Below are positions 8,101 through 14,085 of a stretch of DNA of 37,939 bases, one piece after another (within the stretch, counting starts at the first letter, position 1; each line of letters opens with the position of its first letter). The position numbers were made by a program, and so were the translations under genes. Origin of the DNA: Clostridium sp. AM34-11AC (GTDB taxonomy: Bacteria > Bacillota > Clostridia > Lachnospirales > Lachnospiraceae). The stretch is taken from NCBI RefSeq assembly GCF_003435375.1, contig NZ_QWGL01000028.1, positions 1 to 37,939 of the forward strand, written 5' to 3'. The notes beneath the pieces are model-generated. The model was not told the DNA's origin and did not search any database. It saw nothing but the letters and a program-made list of their open reading frames with translations.

Positions 8101-9804
8101 CCAGTCATCGTTCTGATTCATATTAACGCACCAAGGATAATTATGATTGATGGTATTGCCGGCTGATAACAATGCGATTCCCGGTGTGACCACAACACGT
8201 CTGGTGAAGGTAGTAATTCCATCCGGGATTACAAAAGTATCCTCCGCCTGGTCCGTGTTGGCTGTATTGTCATTTTCTTCTTTCTTATCTTCTACATTAT
8301 CATTTTCTGTATTGTTATCTTCTGTATTGTTATCTTCTGTATTTTTGTTTTCTGTTTTATCATCTGCATTTTCAGCAGAGCTGTCCATACTCCAGGTAGC
8401 GCCAAGTACTTTTTCACTCTGATCTCCATCCGTCTGATCCGGATCAGAAGTATCCGCATCGCCTGTATTGTTCTCAGAATCCGGATTCTCTTCCAGCGGA
8501 TTAAGAACAAATGTCACCTTGTACTCTCCCGAAAGCATAATGTCAAAATTTCCATCATCCTTTATATTCAGTTTGTACTTATTTTCATCATAAACAAGTC
8601 CTGCCGCAAGGTCATAGTCTTCCTGCCCCTGCTCCAGGTAGAGTTCCGGAACTTCAAACTCCCCGGTTTCTTCCACGGCTACTTTCACAGTAACCCTTCT
8701 CTGAAATGTGATGACCTGATTTTCCTGCGTGTCATCCTGTCCATTTTCCTGTGTTCCTTCTGTTGTCACAGGCGTAAGGGAATAGGTCACTTCGTAGGAG
8801 CCGATCTTGTTAATATCGAAACCACCAAGTTCTACTACTTCCAGTGTATATTTTACATCATCATAAACAATTTCATCTGTCAGGTCGTAGTCTTCTTCTC
8901 CCTGTGTCAGCACCAGTTCCCGTGCTACATACACGGGTTCTTTGTCCTCAGAAGCCGCTACTACATGAACCGTTCTTGTAAAGGTGATGACCTGCTTTTC
9001 CTGCGTATCAACGGTATTGGTGTCATCCCCTTTTGTTACATCAACGGCTTCCGCACCCACGGGCTCTGACTGATAGCTCATATCTACACCCGTTCTCGGC
9101 CTGGATACACCCAGTACACCGGTGTCTCCGGTATTCTCTTCACTCTGTGCTGCATCCTCTCCGCTGACCGCATCTGCAGTATCTTCTGCATTGCTGCTGT
9201 CAGAATTCGTATCTCCCTGTCCGGCATCCGTGCTGTCTCCTGCATTGCTGCTGTCAGAGTTCGTATCTCCCTGTCCGGCATCCATGCTGTCTTCTGCATT
9301 GCTGCTGTCAGAACCCGTATCTCCCTGTCCGGCATCCGCACTGTCTCCTCCATTGCTGCTGTCGGAACTGTCGGATCCGTTATCAGAACCCGCATTATCA
9401 GAGTTATCGCCGGTCTGGGTGTTATCCCCTCCCTGATTGTCTCCACTGTTCTGGTCTTTGTTTTCATTATCCGAATTGGAAGCATCCCCCGAATCTCCCG
9501 GCTCCAACGTTCCATCATCCTTGGAAGTCAGGGAATAGGTTACCTCATAGTCTCCCACGGTATTGACATCAAATCCGCCATCATTCACTACAGCCAGTTC
9601 ATACATGCTGCTGTCATAGGTAATGTCTTTCATCAGATCATAGTCTGTGGCTCCCTGCGTGATGGTAAGCTCCGGTGCATCATACAGTGCACTTTCCCCA
9701 TTACTTCCTTCTAAAGCATCCACAAGATTGATGGATCCGATTACCAGCACTGCCGACAGGATTCCGGCAAGCCATCGTTTCGTCTTTCCTTTACGCTTTT
9801 TCAT
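2110..9804 (-). CDS. Giant repeat-rich cell-surface adhesin-like protein
   Basis: The 2564-residue product starts with a signal peptide (basic KKRKGKTKR, hydrophobic core to about residue 30). Three related beta-type repeats follow, each of the form PEL-x-L-x-QG-x-x-DYDL...GxYxVT (about 44-93, 291-342, 380-430). Between the first two lies a Ser/Asp-rich linker with 20-residue repeats. The centre (about 550-2040) is a long extracellular region rich in beta-strand, Thr and Asp, with mucin-binding/adhesin-like character. Residues about 2050-2460 are Gly/Asn-rich repeats. An acidic stretch precedes one C-terminal transmembrane helix (about 2536-2556) and the short charged tail KKLRDESEEA. No LPXTG motif is present, so it is likely membrane-anchored rather than sortase-anchored. 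AGGAGA lies seven bases before the ATG. The adhesin role is inference. Confidence 0.85.
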   Translation of the reverse strand: MKKRKGKTKRWLAGILSAVLVIGSINLVDALEGSNGESALYDAPELTITQGATDYDLMKDITYDSSMYELAVVNDGGFDVNTVGDYEVTYSLTSKDDGTLEPGDSGDASNSDNENKDQNSGDNQGGDNTQTGDNSDNAGSDNGSDSSDSSNGGDSADAGQGDTGSDSSNAEDSMDAGQGDTNSDSSNAGDSTDAGQGDTNSDSSNAEDTADAVSGEDAAQSEENTGDTGVLGVSRPRTGVDMSYQSEPVGAEAVDVTKGDDTNTVDTQEKQVITFTRTVHVVAASEDKEPVYVARELVLTQGEEDYDLTDEIVYDDVKYTLEVVELGGFDINKIGSYEVTYSLTPVTTEGTQENGQDDTQENQVITFQRRVTVKVAVEETGEFEVPELYLEQGQEDYDLAAGLVYDENKYKLNIKDDGNFDIMLSGEYKVTFVLNPLEENPDSENNTGDADTSDPDQTDGDQSEKVLGATWSMDSSAENADDKTENKNTEDNNTEDNNTENDNVEDKKEENDNTANTDQAEDTFVIPDGITTFTRRVVVTPGIALLSAGNTINHNYPWCVNMNQNDDWIILEAPKDDTYVGTPVLQWTKEANLGKADITDNSWENVPGVTVIDKKVTLTGASRVDGKWYRFKFSDDDYSEAVRIVYLDTSNPYDKKIYKGNQKIPADTRGNVSSWYISNDEVMYATGYQQFVGEGNFDVWFYYNGAWNASSYDGQWFTLTESSADTPREYMEYNNKKSPIRFYFEGSTIFLNIKPVDKAYSICTDVCLGVGTYTGTYYDRLNMRATDNRKTHQFDFVGKQPNDPYQPDQLTLVVKSYTELCKWAAASYDDRNFFVSNPITESSQDAGISLSWENKNDILLSFSLTTLENSSIVIQNVEFESGNGTFTEPGKKEYVFYDNEVLGTQQVYPPVINNNKVIEKIPAVRPNNNNEKFQGWKLAVSGTPDGDIDINKLYSDDEVAALKYKDAYGIMTFTAQYGVEQAQIFTGGTTAAQKYASVEQALKDAASGDTVKIIKAGKITPTTADGVEAAKDVTLEHYNDATRFYKTTVSSKIAVDGDSVVTLMDGKLELSNNASLKVFNPTDRQTYPVTTPTCTSWVTVDKNVGSPYFMGETNGDVQIGAVTYSYENPGQGQFTHVNIPQGMKNNDKVTKAEVAADQQVTIEVDNANSVVLKGTGSQGNTVTVKRRTADSKVDVKLPSGAQGTIFGHAVGAAPAGGVTVSQSSAENTGYPDRNYIVIAVAGEKVTVDGIEYVATENKQKFYLGTFKATVTIGSNAEITSGKDQTDVGYLKTYTVKISPKADYDLDQDNFIVTMKESDTGIVKNLTFRDVCRVDPADGSITVTISNVSGDITVNAAAKRQMTTLKVTGLVAGNAKGSFKAVDASGNEYKLERDGSINVNRNEELTLIFTPNDFSNLYYSDLTGEKGESFSILTALKETTNNTDLFAGAKTFNWKEKSYELKYTPTTSDVTLQAVFTPSHIVHVHVTGGTAKVKDTGLVTKESGADQFQHVIVKDNETVELELEDTTGTATTYKKAYWSNVDGSDDTDVSNQAFIGNGTSYTYTTQAVGKPQALNITFEEGQSVDVKVTHGELVTGNDGVAWNDQGNSTYQTIVKNNGALKVNIKPEDGYGLKSITVNNVAIDIDAAIKSGEITWDGITKTYSHTFAKVYQAWNVTVDFEKLHEIVFEDQKGNILNKTEHITVIDGDTIPAAIFTKMQEEADKSKAENESLFVWVDKTDRTKIYNETTVMTAQTADVVNLISVYRMNVIKGADGSVIAADDFVIHVNDVRKLTDTEAVTLANVTAYDHSGSDISNMVTVEQTKLEELKKKTKGTYVDALTFMIEASGLTTGVEVEVTDDNPTITGKTAYTLTFKGRANETYKYQELDAQGIPTGNESTIFTDGDGKATITGLKKATPYQISHKKYGSVNGKTALVDAKDIAKQFADDGDQTTTNGKTDKDEKASNNNVDVVVDADGNYKVIVKKDIDHTVEIPDTWGEVKIDLNDKTITGDKADDNNEAKPGLEFVKDVNSNEHPGTNLEIVNGTIKGGDGSAKHPAGAAGIGASGDTADAGIIIGSNANVTGGNGANGTEGKDGGNGGAGIDGNGRLTPTVSGTVTGGNGGKGGDSAAGIPGNGGNGGTGISAGDKTITINPGGTVKGGDAGNGGNATGDNTNPGGNGGNGGTGTETTQPGKTDNNGGTTSGGNGGDGGNSNNGNGGNGGNGGSGSTGENNNNGGTSSGGNGGNGGDSDKGNGGSGGNGGSSGETGGNGGNNTGGNGGNGGDSNSGNGGSGGNGGDSNSGTGGNGGNGGDSNNGTGGNGGNGGGSNNGTGGNGGNGGNSNNGNGGNGGNGGGSNSGNNGNGGSSGSNGNRPGGNGGGSNNGNGGNGGNNGGGNSGNNSGNNSGNNSGNNSGDNGGNNGGDNSNTNGNNNSGSTGNTGNTPDAGNTAGNDSGNNAHKGNKGNSTGNSNAGQKDPAEDDSLNDAADESSLTGDADGSDADGSDADGIQEEESIHADSDSVENGTDSDSHIPFGECGFHWIPIVWLLVILGYTVVRVKKLRDESEEA
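2581..2628. repeat. 12-bp tandem repeats in the adhesin gene
   Basis: Four exact copies of ATTTCCGGAGTT lie end to end, encoding repeated Asn-Asn-Ser-Gly units on the minus strand. A change in copy number would keep the reading frame. Confidence 0.9.
2640..3460. repeat. Gly/Asn-rich imperfect 42-bp repeats in the adhesin gene
   Basis: Imperfect units of about 42 bp encode variants of GGNGGNGGDSNNGT on the minus strand. The repeats force long open frames on other strands and frames (proline-rich, or Cys/His/Arg-rich); I regard these as shadows. Confidence 0.85.
9180..9365. repeat. About 60-bp tandem repeats, Ser/Asp-rich linker
   Basis: Three near-identical units of about 60 bp encode variants of DSADAGQGDTGSDSSNAE. 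They form a flexible acidic linker after the first N-terminal repeat of the adhesin. Confidence 0.85.
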
Positions 9805-9848
9805 ACGTTCTCTCCTTTTGCATCGTATTCATTAAAATCTATGTAAAA

Positions 9849-10007
9849 TCAACAGGTACCTTTGCGTACCTGAAAATGTTCCGTCAGTTCTTTTAAGATC
9901 TGTGCCTGATTTGCCAGTTCCGAGGATGCGGCTGCATTCTGCTCGGATACGGCAGAACTGTTCAGTTCCTCCCTGAGGGGTCTTGATCCATTGTTTTCCT
10001 TTTTCAT
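9849..10007 (-). CDS. 52-residue peptide matching a chemotaxis-receptor C-terminus
   Basis: The product contains SAVSEQNAAASSELANQA followed by QILKELTEHFQVR. This matches what I know of the last helical turns of methyl-accepting chemotaxis proteins of Clostridia (typically ...AAASEELANQA..LKELV..F.L). The sensor, membrane, HAMP and signalling-tip parts are absent. AAGGAG lies six bases before the ATG, and the gene sits 23 bases after the EAL gene and 44 bases before the adhesin ATG, so it looks translated as an operon member. It could be a remnant of a lost receptor or a small regulator. Confidence 0.65.
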   Translation of the reverse strand: MKKENNGSRPLREELNSSAVSEQNAAASSELANQAQILKELTEHFQVRKGTC

Positions 10008-10030
10008 CGGTTTCTCCTTCTTATCCTTAT

Positions 10031-10819
10031 TTATTCTTCCAGGAAGTTCCTTTTTCCGTTTTCCTCAAGGAAGGTGAGAAGCTTCCCATAGCTGAGAGGC
10101 GGTGCGATGAGATACCCCTGCAGGTAATCACATCCCCAGGATGCCAGGGTTCTCGCCTGGTCCAGTGTCTCAATTCCTTCTGCCGTGACCTGGATGTTAT
10201 GACGGTGTGCAATACGGATTATCTCTTCGACCAGATCCTCTGCCATCCTGCTTCCCTCCGTTCCCCAGACCAGTTCCTTATCGAGCTTCAGGGTCTGGAA
10301 CGGGATCTGGGACAGCCGAAGCAGGTTGCTCTCCCCTTTGCCGAAGTCATCTAACGCCAGCCGGATCCCCTGGCTGCTCAGCTGTTCCACCATGCATCTG
10401 AAATTCTCTGCATTCCTGACCTTGCACATCTCGGTGATCTCCATGCAGACCTCACTTCTTGATACTTCATACTTTCTGAGTATCTGCATGATGTTAGGTA
10501 CGGTCTCCGGAACCTCACAGACCTCCGGGGATAAGTTGATGTTGATCCTCTTAAGTCCGTAGGCTCTCAGCTCCGGGATCCTTCTGCAGGCTTCCCGGAA
10601 CACCCATCTGTCGATCTCAGCGATCCATCCTTCTTCTTCCGCTTTTGCTGCAAGCTGATCCATGTTGTAGTAATTGCCGTTTTCATCCTTCAGACGGAAC
10701 AGGGCTTCCGCTCCCCAGATCCTCTTTTTCTCCACGTTGTAAAATGGCTGGAAAAAGCACTCCTTTTCCCCATGGAATGCCTTTTCGCCGATACAGCCAT
10801 CCTCCTTCAACAGTTCCAT
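10031..10819 (-). CDS. EAL-domain cyclic-di-GMP phosphodiesterase
   Basis: This stand-alone EAL domain of 262 residues would hydrolyse cyclic-di-GMP to pGpG in the cytoplasm. The expected motifs appear in order: EALFR (the EAL motif), NINLSPE (metal-binding Asn), EITE, LDDFGKGESN (DDFG), LKLDKE (catalytic Lys), TAEGIET and LQGYLIAPPL. All key acidic residues and the Lys are present, so it should be active. An upstream ATG at 10840 gives seven more residues, but AAGGAG lies directly before the ATG at 10819. No sensor domain is fused. Its place between a signal peptidase and an adhesin links cyclic-di-GMP control to surface attachment. Confidence 0.9.
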   Translation of the reverse strand: MELLKEDGCIGEKAFHGEKECFFQPFYNVEKKRIWGAEALFRLKDENGNYYNMDQLAAKAEEEGWIAEIDRWVFREACRRIPELRAYGLKRININLSPEVCEVPETVPNIMQILRKYEVSRSEVCMEITEMCKVRNAENFRCMVEQLSSQGIRLALDDFGKGESNLLRLSQIPFQTLKLDKELVWGTEGSRMAEDLVEEIIRIAHRHNIQVTAEGIETLDQARTLASWGCDYLQGYLIAPPLSYGKLLTFLEENGKRNFLEE

Positions 10820-10888
10820 GCCGTTCTCCTTATTTCTCATGTTGGTATTTTTCTTTTGTACGAAAGCTCCGGGCAGATTCCCGAATGG

Positions 10889-11437
10889 TCACTTTACCGA
10901 TGACAGCCGGAACTGTGCGAGAACCTTCCCGGTAATCTCCCGCCTGCGGAATGCTCCAAGCTCCCTGCTGTCTTCTGACCTCGGGCGGTTATCCCCCAGA
11001 CAGAAGTAGCATCCTTCCGGTACGGTATAGGGCAAGGTGATCCAGTCATCCCTGTCCTGTTCCCCGAACAGGATTTCCGTTTCCGCTGCCCGTTCCCCAT
11101 TTCTGGTCAGGTGTCCCAGGTCATCCAGATCGATCACATCTCCCGGCTTTCCTGCAATGCGCTTTACAATGTCCCGTTCCAGATCCTGCCTGTGGATGAC
11201 CACCACATCTCCATAATCCGGCTCCCGAAAGAGCCGTCTCTGGTACAGAAACAGATCTCCATCCCGGTAAGCGGGGCGCATGGATCTGCCGTGTACCATG
11301 CCGATGCCAAACATCCAGTAGAGCAGTACAAGTACCACGCCCAGGTGTGCACCGATGATCAGAAGCTCCATCCTGCGCTGTTTTCGTTTCTGCAGTTTCC
11401 GTTTCTTAAACTCCAGTTCAAATTCCAGCTCAGTCAT
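10889..11437 (-). CDS. Signal peptidase I
   Basis: This membrane-bound serine protease removes signal peptides from exported proteins. The 182-residue product has a basic, helical N-terminus, one transmembrane helix (about residues 24-44), then GRSMRPAYRDGD with the catalytic Ser, DIVKRIAGKPGD with the catalytic Lys, and GDNRPRSEDSRELG (box E). I chose the ATG at 11437 because AGGAG lies seven bases upstream; a longer frame to 11491 exists. It overlaps the preceding gene by eight bases, suggesting translational coupling. A dedicated peptidase inside a surface operon suggests it processes the giant adhesin, as in pilus clusters; this is inference. Confidence 0.92.
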   Translation of the reverse strand: MTELEFELEFKKRKLQKRKQRRMELLIIGAHLGVVLVLLYWMFGIGMVHGRSMRPAYRDGDLFLYQRRLFREPDYGDVVVIHRQDLERDIVKRIAGKPGDVIDLDDLGHLTRNGERAAETEILFGEQDRDDWITLPYTVPEGCYFCLGDNRPRSEDSRELGAFRRREITGKVLAQFRLSSVK

Positions 11438-12134
11438 GCGGTACTCCTGCACTTTCCAAAGAGTCTGTCTGCACCCCGTTTTCCGGGTCAAAGTCCAGTA
11501 TCACATTGATGATCTGCCGGAAGTCCTGTAACTTCCTCCGCAGCTGCTCTGCCCGATTGTTTACCCCTTCCGCTTCCTCTTCTGCCTGCGCAAGGATTTC
11601 TGCTTTCTCTGCCTCCAGCCCCTCCTGGAACTCTTTCTTTATCTGCTCCAGCTCCGCTTCTTTCTGCGACTCCATTTTTAACAGGGCAGCTTCCCGTTCC
11701 TTCATCTGCTGTTCCCGCAGATGGTAAGCGGAAAGCTCGGTTTCCCGTTCAATGGCATTTTCCGAAATCCTGCTCAGCTTTTCTGCCAGCTCCTCATATT
11801 TCTTCTGCATGGTATTCTGCTGTTCCATCATCCGCTGGTTTTCCGATTCCAGGGAGTCCACCTTCATCAGAAGCTCTGCCATCTGCGTGGTCAGTGCTTC
11901 CTTTTCTTTCACCAGTCTCTGGTTCTTCTGGAGCAGGACACGGTGTTCTTCCTTCTTCTCTGTCTCCATCGACCGGATGAGCGTCTGCAGCAGTTCGCAG
12001 GTAGCTTCCTTGTCATAACCACGGAATGCTGTTTTCATCGAATCCAGCTGATCCATCAGGGTCTTTTCATTCACGGTCTCCACTGCTTCTTCCCCTGCCT
12101 GTACTCTGGCAGTCTTTTTGGTTTCCTCACTCAT
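11430..12134 (-). CDS. Coiled-coil protein (DivIVA-like in character)
   Basis: The 234-residue product is almost entirely charged coiled coil from about residue 55 to 215, rich in Glu, Lys, Gln and Leu, with no signal peptide or membrane helix. The N-terminal part (EKTLMDQLDSMKTAFRGYDK) is short and then moves into heptads, which recalls DivIVA/GpsB-type cytoplasmic scaffolds, but I cannot confirm the family. The C-terminal tail (LDFDPENGVQTDSLESAG) is unstructured. AAGGAA precedes the ATG. It is the second gene of the surface operon and could act as a polar or assembly scaffold for the machinery encoded downstream; that is inference. Confidence 0.7.
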   Translation of the reverse strand: MSEETKKTARVQAGEEAVETVNEKTLMDQLDSMKTAFRGYDKEATCELLQTLIRSMETEKKEEHRVLLQKNQRLVKEKEALTTQMAELLMKVDSLESENQRMMEQQNTMQKKYEELAEKLSRISENAIERETELSAYHLREQQMKEREAALLKMESQKEAELEQIKKEFQEGLEAEKAEILAQAEEEAEGVNNRAEQLRRKLQDFRQIINVILDFDPENGVQTDSLESAGVPHD

Positions 12135-12179
12135 TCTGGTTTCCTTTCCGGTTTATCCTTAAGTATCTATTTTCATTCC

Positions 12180-12422
12180 TTACAGACAGCGTTCTGTCCT
12201 TTTGATCATGTTTCCATTCCTTGCATCCAGGATGATATCGTAAGAGGTCAGGTCGGCATACGCTTTCAGAAGGTACACCGGAATTCCTTCTTCATAGGAA
12301 AGAGCAGGAAAAACCCATAAATGGATCTTTTCTACCCGGGGTAACTCTCTGCCGGCAATCTGCATTGCCGTTTCTCTGCTGATCCTGTTCAGATGTTCCT
12401 TTCCTTCCATACGCATCATCAC
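12180..12422 (-). CDS. Small conserved-looking protein, PepSY-like end
   Basis: This 80-residue protein (79 if it starts at the ATG at 12419) has no signal peptide or membrane helix. The end (YDIILDARNGNMIKRTE) resembles the last strand pair of PepSY-type modules, in which a strand is followed by D-A-x-x-G-x-x; I regard that as suggestive only. The start region is GTG-ATG-ATG with a weak GAAAG upstream, so the exact start is unsure. It is the first gene of the surface operon, 45 bases upstream of the coiled-coil gene, and is reached through a leader with a strong hairpin and the inverted-repeat region. Confidence 0.6.
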   Translation of the reverse strand: MMMRMEGKEHLNRISRETAMQIAGRELPRVEKIHLWVFPALSYEEGIPVYLLKAYADLTSYDIILDARNGNMIKRTERCL

Positions 12423-12451
12423 GTCTTTCGTTTTGTACTGAATTTCGTTAC

Positions 12452-12495
12452 AAAATGTTTGCCCCCCCCGAAAAAATCGGGAAGGGGAACATTTT
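12452..12495 (-). promoter_or_regulatory. Leader hairpin with a run of eight C
   Basis: AAAATGTT plus a C-rich strand (12452-12471) pairs with TCGGG, GGGG and AACATTTT (12476-12495). On the operon transcript it lies about 30 bases before the first start codon and could attenuate transcription or shelter the start. The strand includes an eight-C run (12462-12469), which could slip. Confidence 0.5.
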
Positions 12496-12621
12496 AAAGG
12501 AGAATTCTGTTACACAATTCTTTTACACACATTATTCATAACGGAGGGCTGTTACTGTGGACTACCACTGAGCGAACGATCTGCTCCATGCAAAGACAAG
12601 CTGCCGAATATTGGGGACAAA

Positions 12622-12649
12622 ATTGTATGCGGGCAATATTTCCGGTCAA
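12622..12649 (-). promoter_or_regulatory. Possible fixed leftward promoter beside the left inverted repeat
   Basis: On the minus strand TTGACC (12649-12644) and TACAAT (12627-12622) are separated by 16 bp. Each hexamer matches the sigma-A consensus at five of six positions. The -35 box touches the outer edge of the inverted repeat. If active, it would give the surface operon basal expression in either orientation of the switch. Confidence 0.35.
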
Positions 12650-12676
12650 TACCACATAATCTGCATTATGTGGTAG
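12648..12676 (+). repeat. Left inverted repeat of the inverton
   Basis: This 29-bp arm is the exact reverse complement of 12934-12962. It contains its own palindrome: TACCACATAAT and ATTATGTGGTA around CTGC, as expected for two recombinase monomers binding either side of a crossover. Confidence 0.9.
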
Positions 12677-12802
12677 AAGCAGACAGGGATTGTCTTATGC
12701 AAAACGCCTTAAAAATACGTTTTATACAGTGAACGTATTGTGAAAATAGATCCTTTACGGATTCTGTATCAGATCTGCACAATTTTCTGCGAAAAAAGTC
12801 GA

Positions 12803-12808
12803 ATTATA
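12803..12808 (-). promoter_or_regulatory. Weak leftward extended -10 inside the inverton
   Basis: The minus strand reads TGATATAAT, an extended -10, but no matching -35 lies 17 bp upstream. If used, it would drive the operon in the present orientation. Confidence 0.25.
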
Positions 12809-12811
12809 TCA

Positions 12812-12840
12812 TTGACATACAAATTTATTTTTGGTATATA
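12812..12840 (+). promoter_or_regulatory. Strong sigma-A promoter inside the inverton
   Basis: TTGACA (12812-12817) is a perfect -35, the spacer is exactly 17 bp, and TATATA (12835-12840) is the -10 with a TG extension at 12832. It points right, away from the surface operon and into the 3' end of the recombinase gene on the opposite strand. Confidence 0.75.
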
Positions 12841-12876
12841 TGAATCGCAGAGAGAAATTATGGTACTTTTGGACAA

Positions 12877-12896
12877 TGTTTCCAGGTAAGGAAACA
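12877..12896. repeat. Small hairpin downstream of the inverton promoter
   Basis: TGTTTCC pairs exactly with GGAAACA around AGGTAA. It lies in the transcribed leader of the inverton promoter and moves with it on inversion. Function is unknown. Confidence 0.45.
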
Positions 12897-12933
12897 TACC
12901 ATTATGTATAGACACAGCTTTTGGATACGATTC

Positions 12934-12962
12934 CTACCACATAATGCAGATTATGTGGTATT
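12934..12962 (-). repeat. Right inverted repeat of the inverton
   Basis: This is the exact reverse complement of 12648-12676. It lies 81 bases from the recombinase stop codon. Confidence 0.9.
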
Positions 12963-13043
12963 TTTGTTTTTCTGCCCCGATTTTTCTCACATCTGCTCTA
13001 ATTCTTCTCTTATTCCGCTCTGATTCAGACCTGATCGGTAAGC

Positions 13044-13883
13044 TTATGTTACTAATCCCAGCACCTGCATCCGTCTTCCATGGTTCTTAACAGTGGTCAT
13101 GGTATAGATCCTGGTCGTGTTGACATTGCTGTGTCCCAGTATATCCGCCAGGTAAAAAAGATCCTTCCATTTTTCCCAGAACACCCTGGCAAAAAGGTGG
13201 CGGAGATTATGGGGGAATACCTTATCCGGACAGATTCCGGCTGCGGCACCGATGGCTTTCATCTGCGACCAGATATTACTGCGGTCCAGTGGATTCCCGA
13301 AGCGGCTGACGAACACACTTCCCTTACAGATCCCTTTTTTTCTGCAGTATTTGAGCAGCTTCTCCCTCAGCTCTTTCACCAGATACACCTGTCTTTTCTT
13401 TCCCTTGCAGGAAACCTCTGTTTTCCCGCTTTTCACAGCGGCTACGGTGATATATTTCAATTCACTGATCCGGATCCCGGTCGCTCCGATGGTCTCCATG
13501 ATGAGTGCGGTCTGCTCCCGTCCCATCCGGTAAGCCTTTTCGATCAGCTTTTTGTATTCTGCCCTGCTCATTTCCTTTTCTGTGGAACGGAACATCTGCT
13601 TCTGTACCTTTACCGTCTTCACCCGGCTCTGCGTTTCTCCCATAAAGTCCAGAAATCCATTCAGGGCTACCAGCATGCTGTTTGCACTGCTCGTTTTGTA
13701 ATGCTCCTGCAGCCATGCCTTGTAGGCGATCACTTTTTCCTTGGTAATGCTCCGGTTTTCTCCCATCCACTGCAGGAAGGTACGGATATCCCGCAGATAT
13801 TTGTCAATGGTGGCGATGCTTTTTTCCCGATCCGCCAGATATCCCCTGTACTGCTTCAGTGTCTCTTCGCCGATTTCTGTCAT
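13044..13883 (-). CDS. Tyrosine recombinase (likely inverton invertase)
   Basis: This site-specific recombinase of the phage-integrase family has 279 residues. The N-terminal part is a SAM-like core-binding domain (SIATIDKYLRDIRTFLQWMG). The catalytic residues are complete: R in GATGIRISELK, K in CKGKKRQVYL, H-x-x-R in PHNLRHLFA, H in LGHSNVNTT and Y in TRIYTM. I place the start at the ATG at 13883, preceded by GGAAGGAG; a longer frame to 14006 has no ribosome binding site. It stands alone next to the 29-bp inverted repeats, the hallmark of an invertase controlling a nearby promoter rather than an integrase of a mobile element. Confidence 0.9.
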   Translation of the reverse strand: MTEIGEETLKQYRGYLADREKSIATIDKYLRDIRTFLQWMGENRSITKEKVIAYKAWLQEHYKTSSANSMLVALNGFLDFMGETQSRVKTVKVQKQMFRSTEKEMSRAEYKKLIEKAYRMGREQTALIMETIGATGIRISELKYITVAAVKSGKTEVSCKGKKRQVYLVKELREKLLKYCRKKGICKGSVFVSRFGNPLDRSNIWSQMKAIGAAAGICPDKVFPHNLRHLFARVFWEKWKDLFYLADILGHSNVNTTRIYTMTTVKNHGRRMQVLGLVT

Positions 13884-14024
13884 TTTCACCAGTCTCCTTC
13901 CGTCCGGTTCTACCCGGGTCTTCCTGTCCACATTATGGTATACCGGATGGTGGATTCCTATCCTTTTTCCAGCAATAACGAGTTTGCCTGCGGACTCTTT
14001 GCGCATGAGCAGTGTTCAAAGCAA

Positions 14025-14060
14025 AACAACCTGTACACTCCTTAGAGTGCACAGGTTGTT
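14025..14060 (-). terminator. Terminator after the GH65 gene
   Basis: AACAACCTGT and CACT pair with AGTG and ACAGGTTGTT with one mismatch, followed on the minus strand by TTGCTTTG. It lies 25 bases beyond the GH65 stop and separates it from the recombinase gene. Confidence 0.75.
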
Positions 14061-14085
14061 CCTGTCTGCGTTCTGTCATGCTGTT

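Larger units (their letters stand above)
12648..12962. other. Candidate invertible promoter segment (inverton)
   Basis: Perfect 29-bp inverted repeats at 12648-12676 and 12934-12962 enclose 257 bp. Inside lies a strong sigma-A type promoter pointing right (12812-12840). The segment sits between the first gene of the surface operon and the 3' end of a tyrosine recombinase gene, the usual arrangement of a phase-variation switch. Inverting it would place the strong promoter toward the operon, with a start near 12763 and a leader of about 340 bases. Confidence 0.8.

Noticed and set aside
14025..14060. Hairpin as a recombination site of the tyrosine recombinase
   Set aside because: It shares no sequence with the 29-bp inverted repeats and fits a terminator for the GH65 gene.
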